From: Bacteroidota bacterium
GTDB taxonomy: Bacteria; Bacteroidota; Bacteroidia; Chitinophagales; Chitinophagaceae
Direction: 5' to 3'
NCBI GenBank assembly: GCA_023433345.1
Contig: JAEZDA010000067.1
Span: 1-26,515, forward strand
Length of the DNA stretch: 26,515 nucleotides
The position numbers and the translations under genes are program-made. The notes beneath the pieces were generated by a model, which saw only the letters and a program-made list of their open reading frames with translations, had not been told where the DNA came from and searched no databases. Below, piece by piece: positions 1 through 7,774 of the stretch (the stretch's first letter is position 1; each line of letters opens with the position of its first letter).

Positions 1-1
1 G

Positions 2-394
2 GGTGATAGCGCCCGCTACCATGATGGCCTGAAGCAACAGGTGAAGGAAAAGTTTGCCGGGGAGATCGGCTCGGGGCAGGTTGAACTGAACGTAGGTCTT
101 TCAACCGAGGTTCTCTTGAAATTTCCTGATCATTATTTTGATTGGGTTTACCTCGACACAGATCATTCCTATGAACTTACATCAAAAGAATTGACTCTTT
201 TGGAAAACAAAGTAAAGCCCGCCGGAATTATTGCCGGTCACGATTACATCATGGGTAACTGGGTTGGCCAGGTGCGGTACGGGGTAATGGAAGCAGTTCA
301 CGAATTTTGCGCTTCCCGCAATTGGAAGCTAAAATATCTCACCACAAACATTGCAGAGTCGCCCAGCTTTGCAATAGAGAGGATCGCCAGATAA
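2..394 (+). CDS. Class I SAM-dependent methyltransferase, C-terminal part (5' end outside window)
   Basis: The reading frame is open to the left edge, so only the last 130 codons are present and the start lies upstream of the window. The visible part matches the C-terminal half of Methyltransf_24-type class I methyltransferases. A strand carrying FDWVYLDTDHSYE is followed by a helix and then KPAGIIAGHDY, the usual layout of the last strands of the Rossmann fold where an acidic residue and a His sit near the substrate. The SAM-binding glycine loop would lie upstream and is not seen. Its stop codon overlaps the ATG of the next gene by one base (ATAATG), which points to co-translation with the glycosyltransferase that follows. 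A role in methylating a sugar of the locus polysaccharide is inferred from context. The substrate cannot be told. Confidence 0.75.
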   Translation, partial: GDSARYHDGLKQQVKEKFAGEIGSGQVELNVGLSTEVLLKFPDHYFDWVYLDTDHSYELTSKELTLLENKVKPAGIIAGHDYIMGNWVGQVRYGVMEAVHEFCASRNWKLKYLTTNIAESPSFAIERIAR

Positions 395-1509
395 TGAATG
401 ACATCCTGTTCCTCACACTAAGAACTTTTTCCGCAACCGGCGGCATTGAAAAAATGTGCAGGATAATAGGCAAGGCCGTCTTTGAACTCGGGAAAGAAAA
501 GGACCGCAGCGTATCTATCTTAAGCATGTATGACAAGAGCAGTGATGCAGAGGAGAACCAATATTTTCCCACTGAAATATTTCATGGCTCGGGCGAAAGA
601 AAATTTTCATTCGTTTACCGGGCAGTTGCGGAAGGCAGGAAGAGCAGGGTGGTTGTACTTAGTCACTTCAACCTGCTCACAGTTGCAAAGTTGATAAAGA
701 AGGTAAACCCCTCGGTTAAGGTGATCATGCTCGCTCACGGAATTGAGGTATGGAACACACTTCCGCCATCAAAAAGAAAGTCTCTCAGTTTATGTGATGA
801 GATATTATGCGTAAGTAATTTCACCCGCGATCGAATTATATCCGTTCATGGTTTGAACGCGGGGCGCTGCAAAGTTTTGAACAACTGTTTGGATCCTTAT
901 CTCGGCGCCGGTGCTGCTCCGGGAACCATTGAAGGCATCAGGCAGAAGTACGGGTTTATGCCAAGTGATAAAGTGATCTTTACCCTCGCGAGATTATCTT
1001 CCCGCGAAAAGTATAAGGGTTATGATATGGTGATACGTGCCCTTGCCTTATTGAAAGATAAATATCCCCGGCTACGTTATTTGCTCAGCGGCGGATATGA
1101 TAATGAGGAAAAAGATGCAGTGTTGTCACTTGCCAGTGAATCAGGTGTTGGAGACAGGGTGACGATCACCGGCTATCTCCCTGACAGCGAATTTGCAGCA
1201 CACTTCCAGGCAGCTGATATGTATGTAATGCCCAGCCGGGAAGAAGGTTTTGGAATAGTATTTATAGAGGCGATGAAATTCGGACTGCCGGTTATCGGCG
1301 GTAAGGCCGACGGAACCGTTGATGCATTGCAGAATGGTGAACTGGGCATTTTGGTTGATCCGAATAATGAAAAGGACCTCGCCCATGCCATTGAGAAATT
1401 AATAATCGAAACCACCCATCATTTGCCCGATCAGAAAAAGCTTGAGGCCTTGTTTGGTTTCACCGCATATAAGAGAAAATTGAATTACCTCCTTCAACCA
1501 TTTATTTAA
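394..1509 (+). CDS. Glycosyltransferase family 4 (GT-B fold)
   Basis: This 371-residue protein is predicted to transfer a sugar from a nucleotide donor to a growing lipid-linked glycan at the cytoplasmic face of the inner membrane. The N-terminal GT-B domain has the acceptor-side glycine loop SATGGIEKM (about 13-21). The C-terminal donor domain has LARLSSREKYKG and the retaining GT4 signature with two Glu separated by seven residues (E284 and E292, within EEGFGIVFIEA). The length is normal for GT4. The open frame extends 29 codons upstream, but the ATG at 394 is preferred because it overlaps the previous stop by one base and begins directly with the first beta strand (DILFLTLRTF). The next gene begins one base after the stop. 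Sugar specificity cannot be predicted. Confidence 0.88.
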   Translation: MNDILFLTLRTFSATGGIEKMCRIIGKAVFELGKEKDRSVSILSMYDKSSDAEENQYFPTEIFHGSGERKFSFVYRAVAEGRKSRVVVLSHFNLLTVAKLIKKVNPSVKVIMLAHGIEVWNTLPPSKRKSLSLCDEILCVSNFTRDRIISVHGLNAGRCKVLNNCLDPYLGAGAAPGTIEGIRQKYGFMPSDKVIFTLARLSSREKYKGYDMVIRALALLKDKYPRLRYLLSGGYDNEEKDAVLSLASESGVGDRVTITGYLPDSEFAAHFQAADMYVMPSREEGFGIVFIEAMKFGLPVIGGKADGTVDALQNGELGILVDPNNEKDLAHAIEKLIIETTHHLPDQKKLEALFGFTAYKRKLNYLLQPFI

Positions 1510-1510
1510 A

Positions 1511-2380
1511 GTGAATCATTACAATTCAAACGATACACAGGATGTGTGGGACCTTGAAATTTCTCCAAAGGTTAAGCTGCTTAGTTTAAACCTCGGAGAA
1601 ATATGGCGTTACCGCGACCTTGTAGCTTTGTTCGTACAGCGGGATTTTAAAGCGCAATACAAGCAAACGGTGCTGGGGCCGCTTTGGCACTTGATCCAAC
1701 CCATATTTACCACAATGGTCTTCCTTTTAATTTTCGGGAAGATCGCCAGCATTCCAACAGGTGGTATTTCGCCAATTCTTTTCTACATGAGTGGCATTTG
1801 CATCTGGAATTATTTTGATTCCTGCCTGCAGGCAACTTCAGCAACATTTGTTCAGAACGCATCGATATTCGGCAAGGTATATTTTCCCCGACTGGTGTTG
1901 CCTCTGAGCACGGTTCTCAGTAATCTTGTTAAGTTCTGTATTCAATTTTTTCTGCTTATCTCAATTGCACTTTTCATCGGTTTTCAAGAAGGACATTTCT
2001 ATATTAACTTTTCATGGTTGCTCATTCCGGTTCTCGTTTTAATGATGGCCTGTCTCGGTCTTGGGCTCGGTATCATCATCTCTTCACTAACTACCAAGTA
2101 CCGCGATTTTCATTTTCTTCTTTCCTTTGGTGTGCAACTGCTGATGTATGCAACACCGGTTGCATATCCCTTATCTTTTGTGAAAGACAAGCCTTATGCT
2201 GCCTGGCTTGCATATAATCCACTCGCTCCGATAGTTGAAAATTTTCGCGTGGCTTTTTTTGGCGTAGGAAACTTCAGCGGCGAGGGGCTGTTATATAGTG
2301 CTGTTTGTATTACCGTGATCTTATTTTTTGGCCTCATCCTGTTCAACAGGGTGGAAAAGAGTTTTATGGATACGGTTTAG
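1511..2380 (+). CDS. wzm: ABC-2 type polysaccharide exporter, permease subunit (Wzm)
   Basis: This is the inner-membrane channel subunit of an O-antigen/teichoic-type ABC exporter, which moves a lipid-linked polysaccharide from cytoplasm to periplasm. It has 289 residues and about six hydrophobic segments. Family landmarks are the amphipathic N-terminal stretch EISPKVKLLSLNLGEIWRYR, the cytoplasmic QRDFKAQYKQTVLGPLW motif (about 43-59), TKYRDF (195-200) before a membrane segment, and YNPLAPIVENFR (235-246). The start is a GTG one base after the preceding stop. No ATG upstream of the conserved N-terminus exists, and this start gives the usual N-terminal length. Its ATPase partner follows after 48 bp, as is typical for Wzm/Wzt pairs. 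Confidence 0.93.
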   Translation: MNHYNSNDTQDVWDLEISPKVKLLSLNLGEIWRYRDLVALFVQRDFKAQYKQTVLGPLWHLIQPIFTTMVFLLIFGKIASIPTGGISPILFYMSGICIWNYFDSCLQATSATFVQNASIFGKVYFPRLVLPLSTVLSNLVKFCIQFFLLISIALFIGFQEGHFYINFSWLLIPVLVLMMACLGLGLGIIISSLTTKYRDFHFLLSFGVQLLMYATPVAYPLSFVKDKPYAAWLAYNPLAPIVENFRVAFFGVGNFSGEGLLYSAVCITVILFFGLILFNRVEKSFMDTV

Positions 2381-2428
2381 ATAGTTTTTTGAATTGGGTT
2401 TACAGAAAAGAAAAATGATTGGTATTTA

Positions 2429-3709
2429 ATGAGCAATATTGTAATTAAAGTTGAAAATATCAGCAAGCAGTACCGCCTTGGCGTTGTTGGCACCGGTTCA
2501 CTTGCGCACGACATCAACAGGGCATGGTACAAGATCCGGGGCAAGGAAGATCCTTATCTTAAAATAGGTGAAGAGAACGACCGCTCATCAAAGGGCAATA
2601 GCAATTATGTTTGGGCATTGCGCGACATTAATTTTAATGTGCTCCATGGAGAAGTGTTAGGGATCATTGGCAGAAACGGTGCCGGCAAGAGTACGCTTCT
2701 CAAAATATTAAGCCGTACCACAACACCCACTACCGGCAACATTAAAATAAAAGGGAGAGTGGCATCGCTTCTTGAAGTTGGAACGGGTTTTCATCCTCAA
2801 CTCACGGGAAGGGAGAATGTATTTCTTAACGGCGCTATTCTTGGCATGACCAAAAAAGAGATCAAAAGAAAATTTGATGAGATCGTGGACTTTGCAGGCA
2901 TTGAACGTTATATAGACACGCCTGTGAAGCGCTACAGCAGTGGTATGTATGTACGTCTCGCTTTTGGTGTTGCTGCTCATCTGGAGCCTGAGATACTTAT
3001 TGTTGATGAAGTTCTTGCTGTGGGTGATGCAGATTTTCAAAATAAGGCCTTGGGAAAAATGAAAGATGTTAGCACCAGGGAGGGCAGAACTGTTCTCTTT
3101 GTCAGTCATAACATGTCTGCCGTTAGAAACTTATGTACACGGGCGATCTTTCTTGGAAACGGAATGATACGTGGCGAAGGTGCGCCGGATGAAGTGATCA
3201 ACAAATACCTCCTTGAAAACACAAGCTATGATCTCGAAAGAGTTTTTGAGGATAACGATTCTGCACCGGGGAATAATATGATCCGTTTCAAATCAGTTAA
3301 AATACTTCCCGAACTGAACAGTCCTAATGAGGCGATGTCAGTAAAAACCGCATTCGATATTGAGATCAAATTTTTCAATTTTCACGACGATACAACCCTC
3401 AACCTGAGTTTGATTCTATATACGATATCAGACGATATGGTTTTTAATGCGATCTCCCCGGTTAAGAAACAACCGAAAGGCCTTTATAAAGGAGTGTTGC
3501 ACATCCCCGGTGATTTTCTTAATGATGGAAGCTATTACATCAATGTGCTGGTGGTTCATAACTCATCAAAGATTTTGTATAACCTCGAGAAGGCGGTGAC
3601 TTTTTCAATTGCTGACAAAAGAGAGTTCTCCAACTGGCATAAAAAATGGCCGGGAATAGTGAGGCCACAGTTTCAGTTCGATTTTGTTCCGGAAAAAATC
3701 GATGGCTAA
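2429..3709 (+). CDS. wzt: ABC polysaccharide exporter ATP-binding subunit with C-terminal sugar-binding-type domain (Wzt)
   Basis: This 426-residue subunit hydrolyses ATP to drive glycan export through the Wzm channel. The nucleotide-binding domain shows Walker A (GRNGAGKST, 81-89), the signature YSSGM (169-173), Walker B ILIVDE (189-194) and the H-loop His227. The insertion between the first strand and Walker A (about 18-60, ending in YVWALRDINF) is typical of Wzt/TagH-type ATPases. Residues of about 280-425 form an extra C-terminal region rich in alternating beta-strand pattern, matching the Wzt_C beta-sandwich. In characterised systems that domain recognises the non-reducing terminal modification of the finished chain (established for E. 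coli O8/O9a Wzt). This implies that a modified terminal sugar may be the export signal here too. The next gene starts three bases after its stop. Confidence 0.94.
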   Translation: MSNIVIKVENISKQYRLGVVGTGSLAHDINRAWYKIRGKEDPYLKIGEENDRSSKGNSNYVWALRDINFNVLHGEVLGIIGRNGAGKSTLLKILSRTTTPTTGNIKIKGRVASLLEVGTGFHPQLTGRENVFLNGAILGMTKKEIKRKFDEIVDFAGIERYIDTPVKRYSSGMYVRLAFGVAAHLEPEILIVDEVLAVGDADFQNKALGKMKDVSTREGRTVLFVSHNMSAVRNLCTRAIFLGNGMIRGEGAPDEVINKYLLENTSYDLERVFEDNDSAPGNNMIRFKSVKILPELNSPNEAMSVKTAFDIEIKFFNFHDDTTLNLSLILYTISDDMVFNAISPVKKQPKGLYKGVLHIPGDFLNDGSYYINVLVVHNSSKILYNLEKAVTFSIADKREFSNWHKKWPGIVRPQFQFDFVPEKIDG

Positions 3710-3712
3710 GGC

Positions 3713-4879
3713 ATGAGTATCAACTATCACCTGATGACCGACGATAAATTCATCGACGGTTTTATTTCCATAGCGGAGGAAGTGTCGGAAAAAGAGAACA
3801 AATACATTTTCACATTTGAAACTCCCGCTACCTATGTTACATCAGGCCTTGGCATTTCTGCTCCCCTCGGTTCCACGAAGCTTGATGAATTGATCAGGAA
3901 TATCCGGCCGGGCGATAAGGTTTTTATACACTGGTATTCCGATCAATTAATGGAGCATTTAAAAAATCTTCATCCTCGCGCAATACTGTACCTTTTCTTT
4001 TGGGGCGGAGATTTTTTGGAGCAACCGAAAGCATTTTATGATTTCAACTACGAGTCGGTTACAAGAGCGTATTTGAAAACACGGATAAGAAAGAGATTGA
4101 TAGTACGGTCTGGCAAAATGATCGATAAGATAAAAAATATTAAACGGCTGTTGCATTGGGAAATCTCGCAACGAAGAACTAGAAACTTCCAGGTTAGTCG
4201 CAGAAGAAAATTCTTAAAACGGCTGGATTATTTTTGTCATTGGAACGAGGCAGACCTCGATCGACTGAAAGCTGAGTACAATTGTGACCCTAAGTTTGTT
4301 CCTTTTTTTTATGATTTCGGTTTTACCAAGGTGCCGGAAGCAACGGAACACAGCAACGAAATTCCTGTTATCTGGTTAGGGAATTCCGCCACCATCCCCA
4401 ATAATCATCTCGATGCTGTTGCAAAACTCTCCGTATATAAAAATGCATTCCGCATCTTTTGCCCATTGAGCTACGGTGACAGGTCATATGGCGATGAGGT
4501 GTCGGCGGTGTGTAAGCAACTATGGGGCGATAAGTTTTCAGATCTCAGGAGCTACCTGCCCATCGAAGAATATTTTTCGATCATTCGGGATGTAGACGTT
4601 GTTATCATGTTTCATAACAGGTCGCAGGCAGCCGGTAACATCCTGGCCTTTTTGAAGATGGGAAAAAAGGTTTACCTGAAAAAGGAATCCACCATTTACA
4701 GGCTTGCTGAAAAATTAAACATGAAAGTGTTCGATGCTAACACAATAGGCGAGGAGGGTTTTGAAGAGATCATCAAACCCTTAACAGAAACTGAGAAACA
4801 GAAGAACAGGGAAATTGTGAACGAGGTTTTTTCAGAAGAAAAAAGGTATGAGTATGTGCGCAGTTTACTGAACTGCTAA
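3713..4879 (+). CDS. GT56/WecF-like glycosyltransferase (4-acetamido-fucosyl transferase family)
   Basis: This 388-residue protein resembles Glyco_transf_56, the family of enterobacterial WecF (TDP-Fuc4NAc:lipid II transferase). Visible similarities are KVFIHWYSDQL and FFWGGDF (about 69-101), WLGNSATIPNNH (221-232; WecF has VGNSGDRSNEH at this place), FCPLSYGD (249-256) followed by YGDEV, and a C-terminal region ending in KKESTIYRLAEKLN. A strongly basic stretch at about 118-170, rich in Arg and Lys, lies between the two domains and could bind the membrane. The protein is somewhat longer than E. coli WecF (about 360 residues, from memory). It likely transfers an amino-sugar to a polyprenyl-linked glycan, but donor and acceptor are unknown. 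The start ATG lies three bases after the wzt stop. Confidence 0.68.
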   Translation: MSINYHLMTDDKFIDGFISIAEEVSEKENKYIFTFETPATYVTSGLGISAPLGSTKLDELIRNIRPGDKVFIHWYSDQLMEHLKNLHPRAILYLFFWGGDFLEQPKAFYDFNYESVTRAYLKTRIRKRLIVRSGKMIDKIKNIKRLLHWEISQRRTRNFQVSRRRKFLKRLDYFCHWNEADLDRLKAEYNCDPKFVPFFYDFGFTKVPEATEHSNEIPVIWLGNSATIPNNHLDAVAKLSVYKNAFRIFCPLSYGDRSYGDEVSAVCKQLWGDKFSDLRSYLPIEEYFSIIRDVDVVIMFHNRSQAAGNILAFLKMGKKVYLKKESTIYRLAEKLNMKVFDANTIGEEGFEEIIKPLTETEKQKNREIVNEVFSEEKRYEYVRSLLNC

Positions 4880-4889
4880 TACAAAACGG

Positions 4890-5924
4890 GTGGACGGGAA
4901 ATTAGTATCAGTTATAACGCCAACCTTTAACCGGGCAAACTCTTTGAAGGTCGCGGCGCGATCTGTATTGACCCAACAGTATAGAAATATCGAATGGCTG
5001 ATTATAGATGACGGCAGTACAGATGATACTGTGGAAGTGGTGAAAAGGTTAGCTCATGAAGACGGGCGCATAAGATTTTTTTCTCGCAACAGGGAGCCCA
5101 AGGGAGCAAATTGTTGTCGTAACATAGGTATTGAGAACGCAAAAGGAGAGTATATACTGTTCCTAGATTCAGACGATTGCCTTTTACCGGCCTGTGTTTC
5201 TGAAAGAGTTGCTGCCCTGAACTCATCTCCGCAACTCGACTTTATTGTTTTTCCCGGGGCGGTGTATAGGAATGGTAATGAGCAACAGCTTCTGAAATGG
5301 AATGTAGAGAGTACATTGCCTGACCTTCAGAGGTTTTTAATGTTCGACGGTGTATGGCAAACCTCCGGTGTGTTATGGAGGGCAGGTTCTGTTAGCAACA
5401 GCAATCTTTTGTGGGATGAGCAACTGGTGTTATGGCAGGATGTTGATTTTCATTCCTCCGCAATTCTGAAGGGAATGAAATATAAAGTTCTTTGGACAGC
5501 TCCTGTTGATCATCTTATAAAGGGTGATAGTGCAGACAGCCTCAGCCGTGTAAATTATCATAGCACCGAAAAAATAAATTCGCGAAAATATTTTTGGGAA
5601 AAATATCTGCATGCTTCGGCCCGTCACACACAATTACTGCAACTATGGCTAAGGCCTCTCATGTTCTTTGTATTAAATGATGCAATAGTTACAAAAAATA
5701 GCATGCGATGCAGAATCATTCTGAAAGATGCGCTTCAATATGGACTGCTGTCAAAGACTGATAGAAGCCTGCTGTTAATTGCATGCCTCACCTCCATTGC
5801 AAGCCGCATGCGTTTCAATTACCTTTTCTCGCGGTTAAAAAACAAAATGTTCAATCATATCCCAACTCTTCAAAAACAACCTCTTGACGCAGCCATTGAT
5901 ATCAGTTGTTGTTCCGGTATTTAA
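4890..5924 (+). CDS. Glycosyltransferase family 2 (GT-A fold)
   Basis: This 344-residue transferase is expected to act in the cytoplasm on the locus glycan. The first strand VSVITPTFNRA (6-16), LIIDDGSTDDT (37-47) and the metal-binding FLDSDD (91-96) define the GT2 nucleotide-sugar-binding half. RNIGIENAKGEY (77-88) precedes the DxD as usual. QDVD, around residue 187, probably contributes the catalytic acid region. The start is a GTG ten bases after the previous stop, and no ATG exists before the first strand. The last 41 bases overlap the next glycosyltransferase gene in another frame, so the C-terminal tail (SCCSGI) may not be functionally important. The sugar specificity is unknown. Confidence 0.86.
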   Translation: MDGKLVSVITPTFNRANSLKVAARSVLTQQYRNIEWLIIDDGSTDDTVEVVKRLAHEDGRIRFFSRNREPKGANCCRNIGIENAKGEYILFLDSDDCLLPACVSERVAALNSSPQLDFIVFPGAVYRNGNEQQLLKWNVESTLPDLQRFLMFDGVWQTSGVLWRAGSVSNSNLLWDEQLVLWQDVDFHSSAILKGMKYKVLWTAPVDHLIKGDSADSLSRVNYHSTEKINSRKYFWEKYLHASARHTQLLQLWLRPLMFFVLNDAIVTKNSMRCRIILKDALQYGLLSKTDRSLLLIACLTSIASRMRFNYLFSRLKNKMFNHIPTLQKQPLDAAIDISCCSGI

Positions 5925-6864
5925 CGGCGCGCATTGGTTGCCTGAAATGATACCGGCGCTGCTTGCACAGTCCCTGAGTTCAAAGTGTGAATTCATTTTT
6001 ATTGATTCAGGCTCTGAAGACAGATCGGTTGAGATAATCAAAAACTTTCCCGTGAAGTTGGTTGTTATACCACAGCAGGAATTCGATCACGGAGGTACAA
6101 GGAATCTCGGCGTAAAAGAGGCAAAAGGCAAGTATGTGGTAATGACGGTGCAAGACGCATTGCCTGCAGATGATTTGTGGATTGAAAAGCTCATGAAGGG
6201 CTTTGTGAACGAAAGTGTGGCAGGTGTGTGCGGAAGTCAGATAGTTCCCTGGAAAGAAGAATTTAATCCGGTTTCATGGTATCGCCCGGTTAACTCCGGA
6301 GAAACAGTGGTGTATGGTTTTGAAAATATTGAGGAGTTCGATCAATTGCCAGCCCGTGACAGGGCGAGGATATGCGGATGGGATAATGTAACCGCGATAT
6401 ACAAAAGAGAAGTTCTATTGGAAATACCTTTTCGGAAAATTTCTTTTGGGGAAGATGCGGCATGGGCCCTTGATTGCCTTCGCCAAGGTTACCAGATCAC
6501 CTATCTGCCCGATGCAAAAGTTTACCATTATCATCACGAAACTCCCGGCTATGCATTCCGGAGATACTTCTCTGTGATGTATATAAAGTATAAACTATTT
6601 GGTTTTCGATATCCCGATCCCGTTTTTGGAACAACCGAAAAGCTTAAACTGGTTTACCGTTTGATCAGGAACAACAGAGTCGGTTGGTTTGCAAAATGGA
6701 AATGGTACAAATACAATAGCATGCTTAAGCGCCAGTTCAGAACTGCACTTTCATTCTTCAACGAAGAACTCCGCAAAGGAGAACATGCTCTGGACGCGGC
6801 TTACAACAAAACCTGTAAAACCGCACCACTTGCACCCAGCCCGGTAATTAATGAAAAGGCTTAA
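5884..6864 (+). CDS. Glycosyltransferase family 2, rhamnosyltransferase-like
   Basis: This 326-residue GT-A protein begins LISVVVPVFNG (5-15), followed by FIDSGSEDRS (39-48). The motif EFDHGGTRN (66-74) is characteristic of the GT2 subgroup that includes many dTDP-rhamnose transferases. The metal-site equivalent is VQDALPADD (89-97), with Gln-Asp-Ala instead of DxD, also usual for that subgroup. FGEDAAWALDCL (146-157) fits the later catalytic region. The start is a TTG at 5884, 41 bases inside the preceding gene. The frame is closed by a stop at 5836-5838 and holds no ATG before the first strand, so TTG is the best supported start. It overlaps the next gene by 14 bp. Rhamnose as donor is a family-based inference only. 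Confidence 0.84.
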   Translation: MTQPLISVVVPVFNGAHWLPEMIPALLAQSLSSKCEFIFIDSGSEDRSVEIIKNFPVKLVVIPQQEFDHGGTRNLGVKEAKGKYVVMTVQDALPADDLWIEKLMKGFVNESVAGVCGSQIVPWKEEFNPVSWYRPVNSGETVVYGFENIEEFDQLPARDRARICGWDNVTAIYKREVLLEIPFRKISFGEDAAWALDCLRQGYQITYLPDAKVYHYHHETPGYAFRRYFSVMYIKYKLFGFRYPDPVFGTTEKLKLVYRLIRNNRVGWFAKWKWYKYNSMLKRQFRTALSFFNEELRKGEHALDAAYNKTCKTAPLAPSPVINEKA

Positions 6865-7774
6865 GAAACTTATTCTATTTGGTTTGCTGATCTTGCTTCT
6901 GGCTGAAATATTTTTGCGAAGCTATTTCGGCTTCTGCGATTCTGTTTTGATGATGGAGAACGAAAACTATGAATACATCGCTCAGCCAAATCAAAACCGT
7001 TTCAGGTTTAGAAATCATATCAAATACAACAGTTACTCCATGAGATCGGAGGAACCGGATACGTCAGCATTTGTTATTTTGGGTTTTGGTGATTCGGTGA
7101 TCAATGGAAGCGTAATGGTCGACCAGGACAGTGTGGTCACAACATTGTTATCAAAGATGCTGTCTCATGCCACGGGTCGCAAAGTGCAGGTATTAAATAT
7201 TTCTGCCGGCAGTTGGGGGCCGGATAATTGTTATGAATACCTCAAAGCAAACGGCGAGTTTAACGCGAAGATGATGTTGTTAGTGGCCAGTTCGCACGAC
7301 GCCTTTGATAATATTAATTTTCAACCGGTGGTAAATGTTGAGCGTGGATTTGAAACCCATCAATATCACATTGCTCTTTGGGAATTATTTCACCGTTATG
7401 TGATTCCAAAATTCGCCTCACGATCCAAATCAAACGGAAGTAAGCCGATAAAAAAGAACGGCACCGAATTTAATTCAGGCTTTGAAAACTTAAGATCTTT
7501 TTGCGAGAATAAGCACATTCCGCTGGTAATGTACCTTCATCCCGATTCCATCGAACTGGGTCAGAAGAAATATAATTCCAATGGTGAAATGATCAGGCAA
7601 TTCTGTGCGAAAAACAATATCTCCCTCGTTAGTCCCATGAACGTGAACACCAGAAACGACTATCGCGACATCATACACCTGCAGGAAAGCGGCCATCGGA
7701 AAATGGCAGACAAACTTTTTCCGGTAATGCTTGAAGAAATGAAGGCGTATGACCAAAAAACAACTATTGAATGA
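6851..7774 (+). CDS. Membrane-anchored SGNH/GDSL hydrolase-like protein (possible polysaccharide O-acyl modification)
   Basis: The protein has 307 residues and a single N-terminal hydrophobic segment (about 7-24) after a basic MKRLKK start. It is therefore likely anchored in the inner membrane with the rest in the periplasm. The SGNH fold is indicated by block I GFGDSVING (78-86; nucleophile Ser82), block II NISAGSWGPDN (116-126) and a C-terminal DIIHLQESGH with the Asp273/His276 pair. Block III, normally GxND, reads SSHDAFDN (147-154), so the oxyanion Asn is not obvious. The preceding region with YNSYSMR (59-65) is common in SGNH proteins of exopolysaccharide loci. Such enzymes add or remove O-acetyl groups. 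Which applies here is not visible. The gene overlaps both neighbours (14 bp and 4 bp). Confidence 0.75.
   Translation: MKRLKKLILFGLLILLLAEIFLRSYFGFCDSVLMMENENYEYIAQPNQNRFRFRNHIKYNSYSMRSEEPDTSAFVILGFGDSVINGSVMVDQDSVVTTLLSKMLSHATGRKVQVLNISAGSWGPDNCYEYLKANGEFNAKMMLLVASSHDAFDNINFQPVVNVERGFETHQYHIALWELFHRYVIPKFASRSKSNGSKPIKKNGTEFNSGFENLRSFCENKHIPLVMYLHPDSIELGQKKYNSNGEMIRQFCAKNNISLVSPMNVNTRNDYRDIIHLQESGHRKMADKLFPVMLEEMKAYDQKTTIE

Noticed and set aside
307..393. Upstream in-frame extension of the first GT4 gene
   Set aside because: It runs through the end of the methyltransferase gene and adds no conserved sequence. The ATG at 394 overlaps that gene's stop.
2708..3109. Open frame of 133 codons on the reverse strand within wzt
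   Set aside because: It lies wholly inside a clear ABC ATPase gene covering the Walker A to H-loop region, has no recognisable motifs and is a shadow frame.
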